A DNA stretch of 64,000 bases from Apiotrichum sp. Y4204. Taxonomy: Eukaryota; Basidiomycota; Tremellomycetes; Trichosporonales; Trichosporonaceae. Made by a program: the position numbers and the translations under genes. Every line of letters begins with the position of its first letter. Positions within the stretch are counted from its first letter, which is position 1. The notes under the pieces were generated by a model. That model was not told the DNA's origin. It worked only from the letters and a program-made list of their open reading frames with translations, and did not search any database. The stretch spans positions 1 through 64,000 of the forward strand of contig JAMYHL010000047.1 of assembly GCA_025531455.1 (NCBI GenBank). Reading direction: 5' to 3'. Positions 11,491-23,265 of the stretch are shown here, in pieces.

Positions 11491-13388
11491 ATGGGCAGAA
11501 CTCGAGGGCGGGCGCTTCTGTACCCGATAATCTTGCTGGCGATCGTGGTCATCTATCTTCTTGGAACGAAGAGCTCAGTTCGAGCGCCCTTCGCCACCGG
11601 GGTAAGCCGCTCCCTCTGTGGATTGTGATCGTTCACTCACTGCCAGTCAACCCGCATCTCCTCAGGAAGGAGCAATGATGCTGTGTTTGTACGTCTAGAC
11701 GCCAGAGACTTTCCAGAGTCGTCAGTCGTGAATGGTGTTGGCGGGTTTAGTGAGTCTCCGCACCCGACGTTTCGCCGCCGACTCTAACGCGAGAACAGAT
11801 TACTTTAACAACCTTTATCTTCACAATGGAACGTGGTTTTTCGTTTCCAACAAACCCGAAGCTGCTGGCTTCCCCACACAGTCTCAGGGCGGTGTGCGGT
11901 TTATCCTCACGGACGTGAGCGAAGGCTCTACCAAAGGCGTGCCCGGAGATGACATGTTCCGTGTTGTCAGCACTAAGGAGGCTCGCGGCATACTCGGTGG
12001 TGTGGCTATTCGCAAGACCGGTGTTTCTGTGAGTTGCACCGCAAAGACTCGAATGGGCAATGAATGACCTGACACACAAGCTGTACTTTAACGATGTGGA
12101 CGGACCAGTCGACCCGAAAGGCAGGAGGCTCAACTCTTTCCTCGGCCACTACTATCACTGTGAGTGTATCATCTTGTTTTCCAAGAGACAGGCATTAACA
12201 ATACAGTCAGTGGGTTCACGACAGATTCCTCGTCGCTAGTCTACTGCTGACCCAGACAAGTCGGCGAGATGTTCCTGGGCCTCTGGCGTCTGACTGTTTC
12301 GGCCGGCGACTTTGAGCTGCCTTCACGCCTCATCTACCGAGCAGGTCCCGAGACATGGGTGGGTTGAGCGCCTGAGAAAGGAGTAGACTGACCTTCCAGA
12401 GAGACAGGGCGAGGATCACTCCCTGGTTCCAAAGCTCCGTTCTTGCCGGTTGTGAAATCCAGGAGTCACTCAACTGGGACGACCAGCGCAACAGCAACCT
12501 CACATTCGTTTATGAACGAATTGGCATTGCGGACGTGAGTGCTGCATATCAGTCCACACGGGGCACATGCTGACAGGCAGCGCTGGGCAGCTCACAATAC
12601 GGGAACGGAAGTGAAGTACTGGAACAAGGCTACGGCAGACCTGCCGTCGCTCGTGGTGCCGATGAACTGGATGGACCCTCTGCGGGATCGCGTTGTCCTT
12701 CTCTCGGAAAGCTCGGGATGCCCCGTTCAGCGCCGGAATCCAACTGTGCCGGTGGTTACCTACATTGACCGGTGAGGAGGCAACGCCAAAGAATTTGCTC
12801 ATCCAGCAGACAGAAAACCGCTCGTCGCCTAGTTGACGAGGACCATTCGCTTCTTCTCCAGTCGTTGAGAGAATTGGAGGAACAGGGCCTCATCGAGTTC
12901 CACCATGCCCAGATGGAGTTTATCGACCGTGTGGAGCAGGTGAGTTACCTCCGAAGCGTGTAAGCGTTGTAGGTCTAACCACTCCAGTTTTGCCTTGCAG
13001 CGAGGACCGACATCATGGTTGGCGTCCACGGCAACGGCATGAGCCACCAGCTTTGGATGCCTCCAGGGAGTGGCGTGGTGGAGATTATGAATGTGGGCGG
13101 GTTCACGCGGGACTACGCAATCCTCGCCGAGATGATGAGCCACGAGTACTACGCCATCCACAACGACACGCACCTCCCGCGGGAGAAGTGGACCCAGAAA
13201 GCTGGGTTTATGCTCCCGCAAAACAAGGGTTTCCACAGCCGTGACATTAGGGTAAGTCAGTGACGGACAGGTTGTTAGTCGCGCCAGGTGATCTTGCTGA
13301 CAGCCAGGCTCATAGTCCCTATGTCGCTGGGCTCGTGAAGGACATGGCTGCCCGTCGCCGTCATGGTCCGGTGCCTGTGAAATGGTAG
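11491..13388 (+). CDS. Type II membrane glycosyltransferase, GT61 (DUF563) type
   Basis: Predicted Golgi enzyme transferring a sugar to protein- or polysaccharide-linked glycan; donor and acceptor cannot be told from sequence. My model has ten exons: 11491-11601, 11719-11749, 11799-12028, 12081-12159, 12261-12358, 12400-12534, 12581-12771, 12807-12939, 12988-13251 and 13308-13388 (450 residues). The second exon is the least certain. Residues ~8-26 form a single membrane anchor after a short basic N-terminus (GRTRGR), giving type II topology. The GT61 signature is clear in the C-terminal half: YIDRRQKTARRL, FIDRVEQ, and then DIMVGVHGNGMSHQLWMPPG with the family's conserved VGVHGxG motif, then VVEIMNVGGF. 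Plant, animal and fungal GT61 members include xylosyl-, arabinosyl- and N-acetylglucosaminyltransferases. It is followed at 0.5 kb by the O-methyltransferase gene on the same strand. Confidence 0.85.
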
Positions 13389-13489
13389 GCAACAAGAGAT
13401 GGTTATACATCTGTCATGTATGCTCGGTGATTTTGGGAGACGCTATCGTTGTGATTCTGGAAAGTAGGAACATACAGTATAAGTAAGAA

Positions 13490-13508
13490 AAGAGAGAGAG
13501 AGAGAGCA
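13490..13508 (+). repeat. (AG)n microsatellite
   Basis: About nine AG dinucleotides in the short gap between the glycosyltransferase and the O-methyltransferase. Confidence 0.8.
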
Positions 13509-13852
13509 GGCAACGAGAGGGGATCTTGAAGCTCGAAAGCGATTTGCGATCCGCGTTAAAAGAACGAGGACGTGAATTTGCCCCATGACGCGATGACGTT
13601 ATGTTGATCTCTGGGCAGTCCGTATCGGACGTCGGTGTTCTAAAACAGTGCGCTCGACTCAATTCACTGCCAACTAATGTGAATCGAGTTTCAACTCGAA
13701 CACATTGCAACGCATTGTACGTGCTTTGCACAGACCACAGACCACAGACGCACAGACTCGGCATACGTATTTTGGACGTCTGAACAACGCTCCATAAGAC
13801 TACTTCACCCCTCATCAAAAATTGGTACCTGCCCACCAACCCAACCAGCACC

Positions 13853-14762
13853 ATGAGCGACCCCGCGCCCTCACAGGGGATCACCATCCCAGCTCCTGCG
13901 CCCGTCCTAGAGCTTCTTGAAAAGCTGCACACGCTCAGCGAGACGCAGGAATCCGGCTTCAACATGCGCGCCATCCCGCCCGACGAGTTTCGCGCCGCCG
14001 TCGCCGACAAGTTTATTGCGCTCGACCGCGACAAGTCGGCGTTCATGTACTCGCTCCTGCGCGCGACGGGCGCGACGACCATTGTAGAGGTGTGTGCACG
14101 TGTGTGATGGGTCTTGGATATATAACTTGATCTCTACAGTGTACAGTTCCTTCCCCATCAAGCGAGTCACTGACACCAGGCCGGCACGTCGTACGGCGTG
14201 TCAACAATCTACCTCGCGCTCGCGGCGCGCGCCAATGCCGAGCTCAAGGGCACCCGTCCCCTCGTGATTGGCACCGAGCACGAGGCGGCCAAGGCGGAGC
14301 GCGCGCTTGAATACCTTTCCCAGGCGGGCGTCAAGGAGGTGGTCGACCTGCGCGTGGGCGATCTCCGCGAGACACTGGCGGAGAACATGCCCAGCGTGGA
14401 TATGCTGCTGCTCGACAGTGCGTGCGGAGAGTGTATACCCGGCACCATGCTGACGCGTCTTCGTGATCCGTGATCATCAATGTCCGATTGCTCACCCGTA
14501 TGTGAATCTCCGTTACGCACTGACCTCTGCGTTTTACCCTGTACATTATGCAGTTTGGACACCTATGGCGCTCCCTGCACTCAAGCTCACACAGCCCCAC
14601 TTCCGCCCCGGGGCCGTCATTCTTGCGGACAACTCGGTCAAGTCCAAGAACGGATACCGTGAGCTGTTCGAGTATGTGCGTGCCCCGAACAGTGGCTTCG
14701 AGATTGTCACGTTGCCGTACTCTGGCGGTCTCGACATGTTTGTCTACTTTCCTCCCAAGTGA
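13853..14762 (+). CDS. SAM-dependent O-methyltransferase (family 3 type)
   Basis: Small soluble methyltransferase of the catechol/caffeoyl-CoA O-methyltransferase type, moving a methyl group from S-adenosylmethionine to a hydroxyl; the substrate is unknown. Three exons (13853-14089, 14180-14417, 14554-14762) give 227 residues, the usual length. The Rossmann-type SAM site is split by the first intron: ATTIVE, then AGTSYGVSTIYLA (motif I). Later come VIGTEHEAAKAERA (motif II acidic region), VDLRVGDLRETL and MLLLDIWTPMALPALKL. PGAVILADNSVKSKNGYRELFEYVR contributes the DN pair that helps bind the metal in this family. There is no signal peptide. The gene stops 122 bases before the end of the converging SGNH-type gene. 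A role in the neighbouring glycan genes is possible but not shown. Confidence 0.88.
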
Positions 14763-14883
14763 AATAATGGAGACCTATTAGAGAACAAACCGGAATGCAA
14801 GCAATTACATGCACCAACGAGGTTGGGTCGTACTTATACAGATCTATATTCCAGTGATAGTCCAGAGTTGGGCACTTTGTCTA

Positions 14884-16740
14884 TTAAATGGACATGAGGG
14901 CGATGAGACGGAACTCCTTGCCGCCCTTGGGATCACTCGTCTCCTCAAGCAACTCGCAGTGCATTTTGTGGTCGCCAACCGACAGGCCAAACCAGGACTC
15001 GATCTGGCCGATGTTGTACGGTTGCGTCCAGTATCCCTCAAGAACTTTGCGCGAGTTCGGCATACCCTCAATCTCGCAGGCCAGGTTACCGAGGCCAAAC
15101 TCTTTCGAACGAAGGTAGTAGAGGGTGACGCGTCCCTGCGTCGACGTGAAGTCAAAGGTGATCTTACTTCCTGGCTTGTCGGCGATGATATAGTCCTTGT
15201 CCTTCCAGGACCACTCGCGCCAGCCGCTTTGTGCTGAGGGTGTGAGCGGCGACTCCTTGGAGCCGGTGGCCATGCAGAACGGTTTGAGCTTCGGGGCTTC
15301 CTGCTGGGGGTTGAACTTGGCCATCAACATGGACTTGGGCAGCGGTTCGAGGGGGTAGAGATCGTCGATCTTCCAGTCCTTGCCGGCCTTGGCCTCCAGT
15401 CGGTCCATTTCGCACAGCTGCAGCTCGATATACGCCATCATCATGTCCCCCGACACGCCGTGCATGTAGGTTCCAAAGTGGCGGAGGTCGACGCCAAAGA
15501 ACGTCTCAGGGTCAATCTTCTTGTTGAGCTCGTGGTTAAACCAGTCGATGATCTTCGTCTTGTTTTCGGAGACCAAGGGGAAGATGGCATTGCGTGATGA
15601 AAGCGTGGGCACGTCGTAGAACTGCGCAGAGCCGTGGTTCATGTCGCCACCCATTGCGATTTTGTCAAACATGAGCGCGAAAGTGCTGCTGCGTTAGACA
15701 ACGGTTTCTGAACGTGACAAGCGATCACCCACTTGAACAGCATCACGCCGGGGGAGTTCTGGTACTCTAGCAGGGAACGGAGCAGAAGCTCAAAGGTCAT
15801 AGCGGTGTGTGGATGCGGCTGGTCGTTGATAGCTGCCAGTTAGTCATAGTCAAGGGTGCGGGTCTATACATACCCAGTTCCACCACGACAAAATCAACAT
15901 CTTCAGGCAAATGCAAATGGCTACACTGAGAGAAGTAGTCGCTTCCTGCTCGTTAGTCTCTAGTCCGGACTGTTGAAACTCACCGCGAGCGGGCTCAGCG
16001 CCATTGACGAAGGCGTTGACATTCCTCCCCTTCCGACCCTCCTTCAAGACTACTCCATCGGCAGCAGGGAAGACGCGGTTAAGATGCTCGAAGAACTTGC
16101 GGTGCATATTGGTGGGAGCGTACACGTTTCCACCAGGGTTCCTGAGGCCGTGACCAGCCGAGACGGAGCCACCAATAGACGCCATCGTGAACGGTTCGCC
16201 AGCGCGCATCTTTGCAAGAGTCCGGCGCAGACGGTTGTTCGTGCCAGAATAAGAAACGAGACGGGTCATGACATCTTTACTGAGGGTGTCAGTAAAGCTG
16301 TCTCGGTGGCCCAGAAGTGACCCAGTAATTCACGCCGCGTGTCATCTTCCGCAACGCCGGATTGTGACTCACCCCCATTCGTTGCACAGACGCTGCCCAA
16401 CTGGACCCGCCGTGCAAATGGAGCACGGTTCGAGAGAGCGCCTCAAGCTATCGCTTTCAGCCTTCAAGCTTGCGAGCTCCTGGGCCTTCTGCTCCGCAAG
16501 GCGCGCCTTCTGATCGTCCCAGTAGAGCACCTCCTGCTGATGGTGGTGGTGTTCTGCCGACGGAGCGTCGCCAGTATTGCTGAAGAAACTTCTTCCATCC
16601 TGGCCAACGCCGTACGTGATGTAAAGCGAGAGGCCAAGGAGGATGAAGTTGAGAACAAGACTGCACCGGAGGATGACCCGTCGCCGTTCCCAGTTTGACA
16701 GGATGGCTACGGTGCGCGGCGAGATGGGCGAGCGGACCAT
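14884..16740 (-). CDS. Type II membrane protein with SGNH/GDSL-hydrolase features (paralog A)
   Basis: Five exons (16740-16373, 16279-15984, 15945-15874, 15832-15733, 15685-14884) give 545 residues. A short cytosolic tail is followed by one membrane segment (about residues 26-46, CSLVLNFILLGLSLYITYG), then a coiled, His/Gln-rich stalk and a CSIC...LCNEWG segment. The catalytic-like domain opens with FTMASIGGSVSAGHGL, which resembles the SGNH block I serine motif, continues with VDFVVVELAINDQPH (block III-like Asn), and has DLRHFGTYMHGVSGD, which matches the D-x-x-H of block V. The end is a beta-rich module (PGSKITFDFTSTQGRVTLYY...HCELLEETSDPKGGKEFRLIALMSI). SGNH proteins of this topology are often glycan O-acetyl esterases or transferases, so a secretory-pathway glycan role is inferred. 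It is paralogous to the gene at 18387-20336 and shares three intron positions with it. Confidence 0.82.
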
Positions 16741-18386
16741 GTTGACGGGGTGCTGGAGTCGCTACAGGCCACAGGCGATATGCAAAGCCGGCAAGATGGA
16801 AAAATGACAGAATATGTGGAGAACAACATGTCGGGATATGGACATTAATGACCCTCCTCGGGGCCTCTGACACGCTGGGGCCGCTGGCGCATTGCTGCTA
16901 GCGCGACAGTTGATAATTCTGCTGTCATGCTGTATGCATTTGCTGGTGCATCCTGGCTTCCTGGATATCGCGGCGCGGCCTGGCGGACAGGATCCAATCC
17001 ACGCCAACGGCATCCGGCCCATTCGGTCCCCCATCCCTTTGGGTCTGTAGGCCGTGCGCCGAGTGGCGCGTAGCGCGAAGCAGCACCTCAATGGACAGTA
17101 TTTACCCTTGGCTGGAATTGGTGGCGCTTCCACTATAACGGAGCCAACTTTGACAATACCAAGGTGATCAGGTGAAGAAACGGTCAGGGGCAAAATCTGC
17201 AAGATCAAATCAGTGGGCACAGTTGGGCGATGGGATAAGGGGCTGAGAAGGGCCAGGATGACGGTTGAGGATGGCGGGGACCCGGCAACGCGACCGGGAG
17301 AGTGCTCCGGGGACGGGGACCGGAGACGGGGCGACCGGACCTGGAACGGGGACAATGTCGGCAGGGCAGTGTGGAGAGATTGAGAGAGGCCAGAGACGCC
17401 TGGAAGGGAGCTGATACGAAGCCCTTCCCGCGACTACTCTTTTCGCTTGCATCACTTCTCAGGAATCCGGAGATCAGGATACCAGGATCTGGGTCAAACA
17501 GGGTTCTGCTCCTCTGCTCGTCACCCATGGTAATAGGAGGTTTCAAATGTTTACGAGCACGATGAGCATACTGTACATACACCCGCGGGGCGATGCCCAG
17601 ATATAACGTACTTCTGTGATCTGTGTACCGTTCCAGCTCCTCTAGATCCACTGCACCCGCTGCCCTGTTGTGGGTGCACGGGTGCCTGCTTTTCCAGCTG
17701 CCGGCTCATGTACAACAGGGTCTGGTCAGTTTTCGCACTCGAATTTTGTGTGCATAGAGCTCACGGCTACGGTTCCCTCGAGTGGCGCAGAAAAGAGGAC
17801 GGACAGGGACTTGGCTGTGCGTTGTTGAGGTTAGCTCAAGCTCCCAACGGCAAAGGGCATTATAAATGGCCACGGGCAGCAAGTGGAGACGCAGAGCGTA
17901 TGCAGAGTCGATGCAGGCACTGGAGTTGCCAAAAGTAGCTCTGGCATACCCTGTAGTAAACAGCACAGAGGTGAGCGCCGCGCTCCCTCTGTGCCTCCCT
18001 TTGTGCCTCCCTCTGTGCCGCTCTGTTGTGATGTCTCCTAGGTCTCCCTCGCCCCTTTGGTGCCTCCAGTTCCTGTGCTTTATAGTAATTACGGTTCAGC
18101 CAAGTCTGGATGCAGCAGCGAGTTGGAGCCAATTCCACAGCTCTCCTTGAAATTGGTCGATACCAGGCATGTGCCCAGACGAGTCGCGGCTTCGAGGCCA
18201 AGATGGCCCCGCGTGCGTGATCCTGATACATGTTGCCAATGCATTCTACTCCTACTACTACTACTGTGTAGTGCGGTACTCGGCACTGCCAGCTCGCGAA
18301 CAAAAAATCAATGGGCAGGGGTCAGGAGCGTTGTTTACTGTATCTATTGACGGCTCGTTTATTTCGTTTCCTTTTGTTACAATTCT
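16741..18386. other. Intergenic, 1.6 kb, between the two SGNH-type paralogs
   Basis: No gene recognised. It holds the promoter of paralog A (plus-strand right side of 16740) and the 3' flank of paralog B. A (TGTGCCTCCCTC)-type tandem repeat lies at about 17983-18020. Confidence 0.45.
17983..18020 (+). repeat. Short tandem repeat, CTCCCTYTGTGC unit
   Basis: Three near-identical 12-base units (CTCCCTCTGTGC, CTCCCTTTGTGC, CTCCCTCTGTGC) follow one another. Confidence 0.75.
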
Positions 18387-20336
18387 CTAAACGCTCATGA
18401 CTGAAATGATGCGGAACTCTTTGCCGCCCCCAGGATCGGCAGTCTCTTCGAGAAGCTGGCAGTGCAACATGTGCTCGCCGGGGGAGAGATCGTCGCGGAC
18501 GGTCGCGGAGCGTCCCTGCCGTTAGAAACACAAACATATGCGGAAGTTGCCCAAGTCACTCACAATGTTGAACTGCAGGTCCCAATAACCCTCAATGACC
18601 TCGAACTTGTCGCGGTCGTCGTCTACCCAGCACTTGACGTTGCCAAAGCCGAATTTTGCAGAGCGCTGGTAGAACAGTTCAACACTGCCCACCACGGTCT
18701 CAAACTTGAACGAGATCTTGGATCCAGGCTCATCGGCGATGATGTATTTCTAGACAGTAAGTTGTCGTCCCTTTCAGGCTCGCCTGAATGTTCTCACCTT
18801 CTCCTCCCAGTTCCAGTCCCTCCAACCATAATTTTCCACGGGGACGAGCTTGGACTTGAGGCCGTTCGTCGAGAAGCAGTTGGGGCGGATGGGAGCCATG
18901 ACCTTGTTCTTGTCAAACTTGTCGACCGCGCGCACTCGCGGAATTGCCTGCGGAGGATACAGCGTGTCGACGTCCTTGTTCTGCGCGGTGGCCTCGATGC
19001 GGTCCATCTCGCACAGCTGGGTCTCGAGGTACGTGGTCACCAGGTCGCCCATGACGCGGTGGCCATGCATGCCGATGTGGCGCTGGTCAAAGCCGTCAAC
19101 AGTGTTCTCGTTGGGGATGGCGTCGGGGTCCGGAACGAAGATGTCCTCCATCATAGTGTAGTTTTGCAGAATCTGGTGAAGCCACAGATTACGCAGCGAG
19201 AGCGTGGGAATATCGTAGTACTCGGCCAGACCGGCGTGCATGTCTCCGCCCAGAGAGAGGTTGGGAAAGACGAGTGCGAGAACCCTGGGCGTGAGTGTAC
19301 TGACGGGCGATGGCTACTCACTGCAGGTTGATGATCGCAGGATCACCCGGCAGCGCCATGACTCCGCGGACCATGAGCTCGAACGAGTCCTGGTTCTTCA
19401 TGAGCCGCTCGTCGTTGATAGCTAACCATCAGCGTGGCATTCCAACATACCCACCAAGCTCGATGAGGACCAGGTCCACATCGTCCGTAATGTGCTCCCG
19501 GAAGCACATCGAGAAGTAGTCCGAGCCCATACCGCCCTGCGCGCCGTTTATGAATCCGTTCGTGCCCGTCGGCTTGCCCGTGTCCCCAATGACAGGTCGG
19601 GCCTTGCCGGGAAACTTTGCGTTGAGCCAATTGAAGATGATCGTGTGCATATTCTGCGGCGCGTAGAGCATGTCGTGGTATTTGATGCCATGGCCCTTGG
19701 ACACTGTTTGTGAGCGAGGGGCAGGGAGCTTGCTCGTGCCGTTCATACTGACCACTTCCACCAAGGACACCGACATTGAATGGCTCGCCCCTGCGCATCT
19801 TTGCGAGCGCGCGGCGGAGACGGGCGTTGGAGCCAATGTATCCCTGCGCACGAGCGACATTGTCGGCTCTGTTACACGCGTCAGCTTAGCGCAAAAGGTT
19901 GGGGCGCAGGGTAAACACCACACAACAGATGGCCGAACACCACTTACCCAAGCTCCTCGCACAACCGCGGGTTCACATCACACATCCCACATTGGCGCGG
20001 GCCAGGACTGGACCCGACCTGGACAATCTTCTCGACGGGCACCTCAACCTTAATCTTCTTCTCGACGACCTTTTCTACGACCATCTCGACAATTTGCGGG
20101 TCGGACTGCTGGACCCCGTCCTTGGGCACGGTTCCGTATGTATCGCTCTGTTGAAGGGCTGTATGGCTTCGTGAGTGGTGCAGAGACTGCAGTGCAAGCA
20201 CGGCAAACGCGATGTTAACTGCTACGCTCAACCGGAGCCACCAGCGCATGTTGGTGCGCCCAACTGGACTCGGAAACGACGTCGCGCCGTATACCGTCGA
20301 TGAGGGCTGCGCATGCGGACTCTTTAGCCTGGCCAT
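18387..20336 (-). CDS. Type II membrane protein with SGNH/GDSL-hydrolase features (paralog B)
   Basis: Seven exons (20336-19948, 19868-19753, 19703-19455, 19421-19322, 19284-18798, 18749-18564, 18515-18387) give 551 residues in continuous phase. The order matches paralog A: basic tail, membrane segment (LRLSVAVNIAFAVLALQSL), Val/Lys-rich stalk (VVEKVVEKKIKVEVPVEKI), CGMC...RLCEELG, then RRALAKMRRGEPFNVGVLGGS with V-S-K-G-H-G, VDLVLIELAINDER, YYDIPTLSLRN, DGFDQRHIGMHGHRVMGD, and a beta-rich end closing with HCQLLEETADPGGGKEFRII. The block I-like GGS, block III-like Asn and block V-like D-x-x-H are all kept, so it should be active if paralog A is. One intron splits the codon right after GGS, which is absent in A. 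The frame is open upstream to 20900, but 20336 is the first ATG giving a normal type II anchor. Confidence 0.82.
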
Positions 20337-23265
20337 GGTGACACTCGCTGGTTGGAGAGGGGAGGAGGATAGTGGTCGAGTCCGGCTCTGTGGTGTGATT
20401 GTTGGCTCTCCAGGAGCGGCGCGGGGATCGGTATGTTTCTCTCCTGTCTCTGCTCGCTCTGCTGGCGATCTTCTGGTGCCGCGATGCGATAGAAGGAGGT
20501 GTTGCGATGTGTGCAAGAGATGAGATGCAGAAGAGACATTCCTAACGAGCATTCCCATCGTGTCAACCCAGCATGCTGTGTTCTGAGTGCTGCGCAACTC
20601 GATGCCGAATGCTGAACCGGTCGACATGCCGAACGACGGTGCCTCCGCCATCTTGACGACGCCCGTGGTCACATAGTTAGTTTGGACAACTTTTTGGCGT
20701 GGGTGGCAACCCAACCTGACTGCGCTTGAGCTTTGGATCATGAAACGGCGAGCCCTGCTGGCTATCCTAGAATATCCTGGGATATCCTGGAAGCATGGGC
20801 AGCTGGACGGGCGGTCCTTCACCGAGGAGCTGCTACGGCATGAGGGAGATTGAGGCATTGCTGTGAGAGCTGGATCTCGGAGGTTGTCGACGAAACACAC
20901 TGATCACTGAGACTTCTAGGACAGCACAACGAAGCGTTTTGCACCAACCGAGTCGCCAAGGTCCAACAAGCTCCAGGGGAAAGTGTAGGACAGTCTTCTA
21001 TGAGTGACGTTTTAAAAGTTGAGAATCTCTTTGGCGCTGTGCGCAACTGGCAAATATGAGGACCTGGTCAAATAACAAGGACCCTCCCCGAAACTGCCAG
21101 TCTGTTCATGACGAAACAGGTTGGCGTGTAACGGACACCGACCCTTCTCCCTTTCCCCGGTCGCTAAAGATCTAGAGAAGCCTATAGTGGTGGTGACCCA
21201 CCCCAATGATATATATTGGGCATTGATCTTGACGGGACCTGCTGAGGCGGTGGGAAGGGAATACTGCCGGAAACTGCATTTTGATACTGCATGTACATGT
21301 ATGTCTTGGATCTGAGAGGGTTGCGAGCGTCGGCGTGGTGGGAGTATCGGGCACATCGAACATGGATGCTCTTCTCCGCAGCGCGGGGGACCAGAAGCGC
21401 CCGCAGACTGTCAGATAACAAGTACATGACCCCAAAGGTGCCCAATACCCCCCAAACGTTGCATCCGTTGCCTTTCCGCTTCTGCCGTTGGATTACGCGG
21501 AACCAACGAAGAGCACAGCTTGCAGCTTACGAGGTGGGTCGAGGCCGAATAGCAGAGTGCATAATGGTTAGTGAAGCGAGGATAAACCTTGAAGTCGATA
21601 AACCCTGTTCGTCGCTGTAGCTCTGAGCCTCGGCAAGTCCTCGTCCTGTGTCGATGAAACGCGGAATAAATATCTGTCCGTAATCCTTGCGAGAGCCGAG
21701 GAATATCTGCAGAGTACAGCCAGACTTCCAAGCTGCGCAAGCTGCGTGCGTCATTCTTGCTTGCACGTGCAAAGCATCGGTAATATCTATCGATCTATAC
21801 AACCTCCAACTGTGCATGCGTAGCTACTGTAGACACCCAGCGGTTGTGAGTGATAGGATACGTCGTGGAAACGTACCGGACACAGAGCTTCCAGAGTCTC
21901 GGCAGCTCTGATCGCACTGAGCCAACTGATCATTGAGGTCTGGCACCGTAGGGCGACTTTGATACTCACTCCCTCGCGATACAGCAAGCACAAAGCCATG
22001 GTAACCTCAAAGTTACTCTGCTCGTATATCCAGGGTGCTTAGAGACAGATAGTGGAGGTTGGTCTTTTTGACGAGTCGCTGCAACCTCAGTCCGTTGGTC
22101 AATCGTGGTAGACCGTGTGCAGTACATCGCCTTCGCGCGGAACGGCTTCGAGTTCCCCGTTGACGTTGCCCACCCTATCATACAGTACAGTACCCCGCAG
22201 ACAAGTCTCGACGTGGTAATGAGCGAGTCGCTTCAGAGTCGTCACTAACCAGGTGGATCACTGCCAAATCACGAGTTATACGTCCCGACCTGTCCTGGCT
22301 TCCACTTGGCGGGTGCCATTCGCCGGACGCCCGCGAGATGGCGACTGTCTCGGTGCTGTGCCTCGTACGCCGCAGAGATGACGACGTTTAGTCCCAATCA
22401 CACAAGTGGTCGTCGCCGAACTTGGGGTACTTGATAAGGTGGATGGATGAGCAGCAGATCAGCAGAAATCAGCGGAGCTGCCCCGAACCTCCGGGATGCT
22501 CTGGGCGTCTCGGCCCTGCCGAGACCTTGGGAACCGGGTGATTGGACTCGAGTTCGGACACGCGACGGACTTCTTCTCCATGTCCGCGAAATCAACAGCC
22601 AAGCCTTTTAGCGTCTTCGAGGCGCCGAAGTCTGCCGAATCTAATCAGCACCAAATGGATCATTTATCAGGACGGAGACGGAGATAGCCACCCGTTTTCG
22701 CACCTCTTGTTTGAGGGCAGATTTCTGTGGCGCGGCTGCGGATGGAATGCCGATCGACTCCATCGAGGTGTGCCCCCGAGCTCCGGCTCCGAAGTGCAAT
22801 GAAGAATGCCTCCGGAGCCGGGTCGAGATGATTTACGAGGTTCCTGCCGGCCGGCTTGGCGAGCGTCACCACTTGCCCAACATGCCTAGATGACCCGAAC
22901 GGTCAGGCCAGACCGCAAGCCGCTGGCCACTGTGGCCGCTGAGCTGAGCCGCAGGGGCAGGGTTGCTTGCATTGCTTGGCATCTCGAATCATAGATTGGT
23001 TGGTGACTGTACACACGGGCCCAGTCGCCTCCACATGCTGCAACGTTCCATCCAACATTTGGTGAACTCTTGCCCCGTACGATACACTTCTTGGCAAGTC
23101 AGAACCATACACATTCTGTTTTTATCTATTTATGGGGGAGAGAAAAAGGAGAGCTCACACATCACACCAGCACAGTATGTCCAAGTGGAATAAAGGAAAC
23201 ACATAACTGTCCCCACCCCCCACATCTCCCTCAATCCGTTCAAGCAAGCCCATACCTGATTGCGA
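20337..23265. other. Intergenic, 2.9 kb, no gene recognised
   Basis: Holds the upstream regions of paralog B and of the ABC transporter gene, which are divergent. Only short frames without motifs are present. A palindrome-like block CCTAGAATATCCTGGGATATCCTGG lies near 20766 and partly repeats itself. The promoter-proximal part before 23266 is C- and CA-rich, common for leaders in this window. Confidence 0.4.

Noticed and set aside
20760..20790. Self-similar ATATCCTGG block as a protein-binding palindrome
   Set aside because: Only one short imperfect repeat; nothing links it to a known operator or factor.
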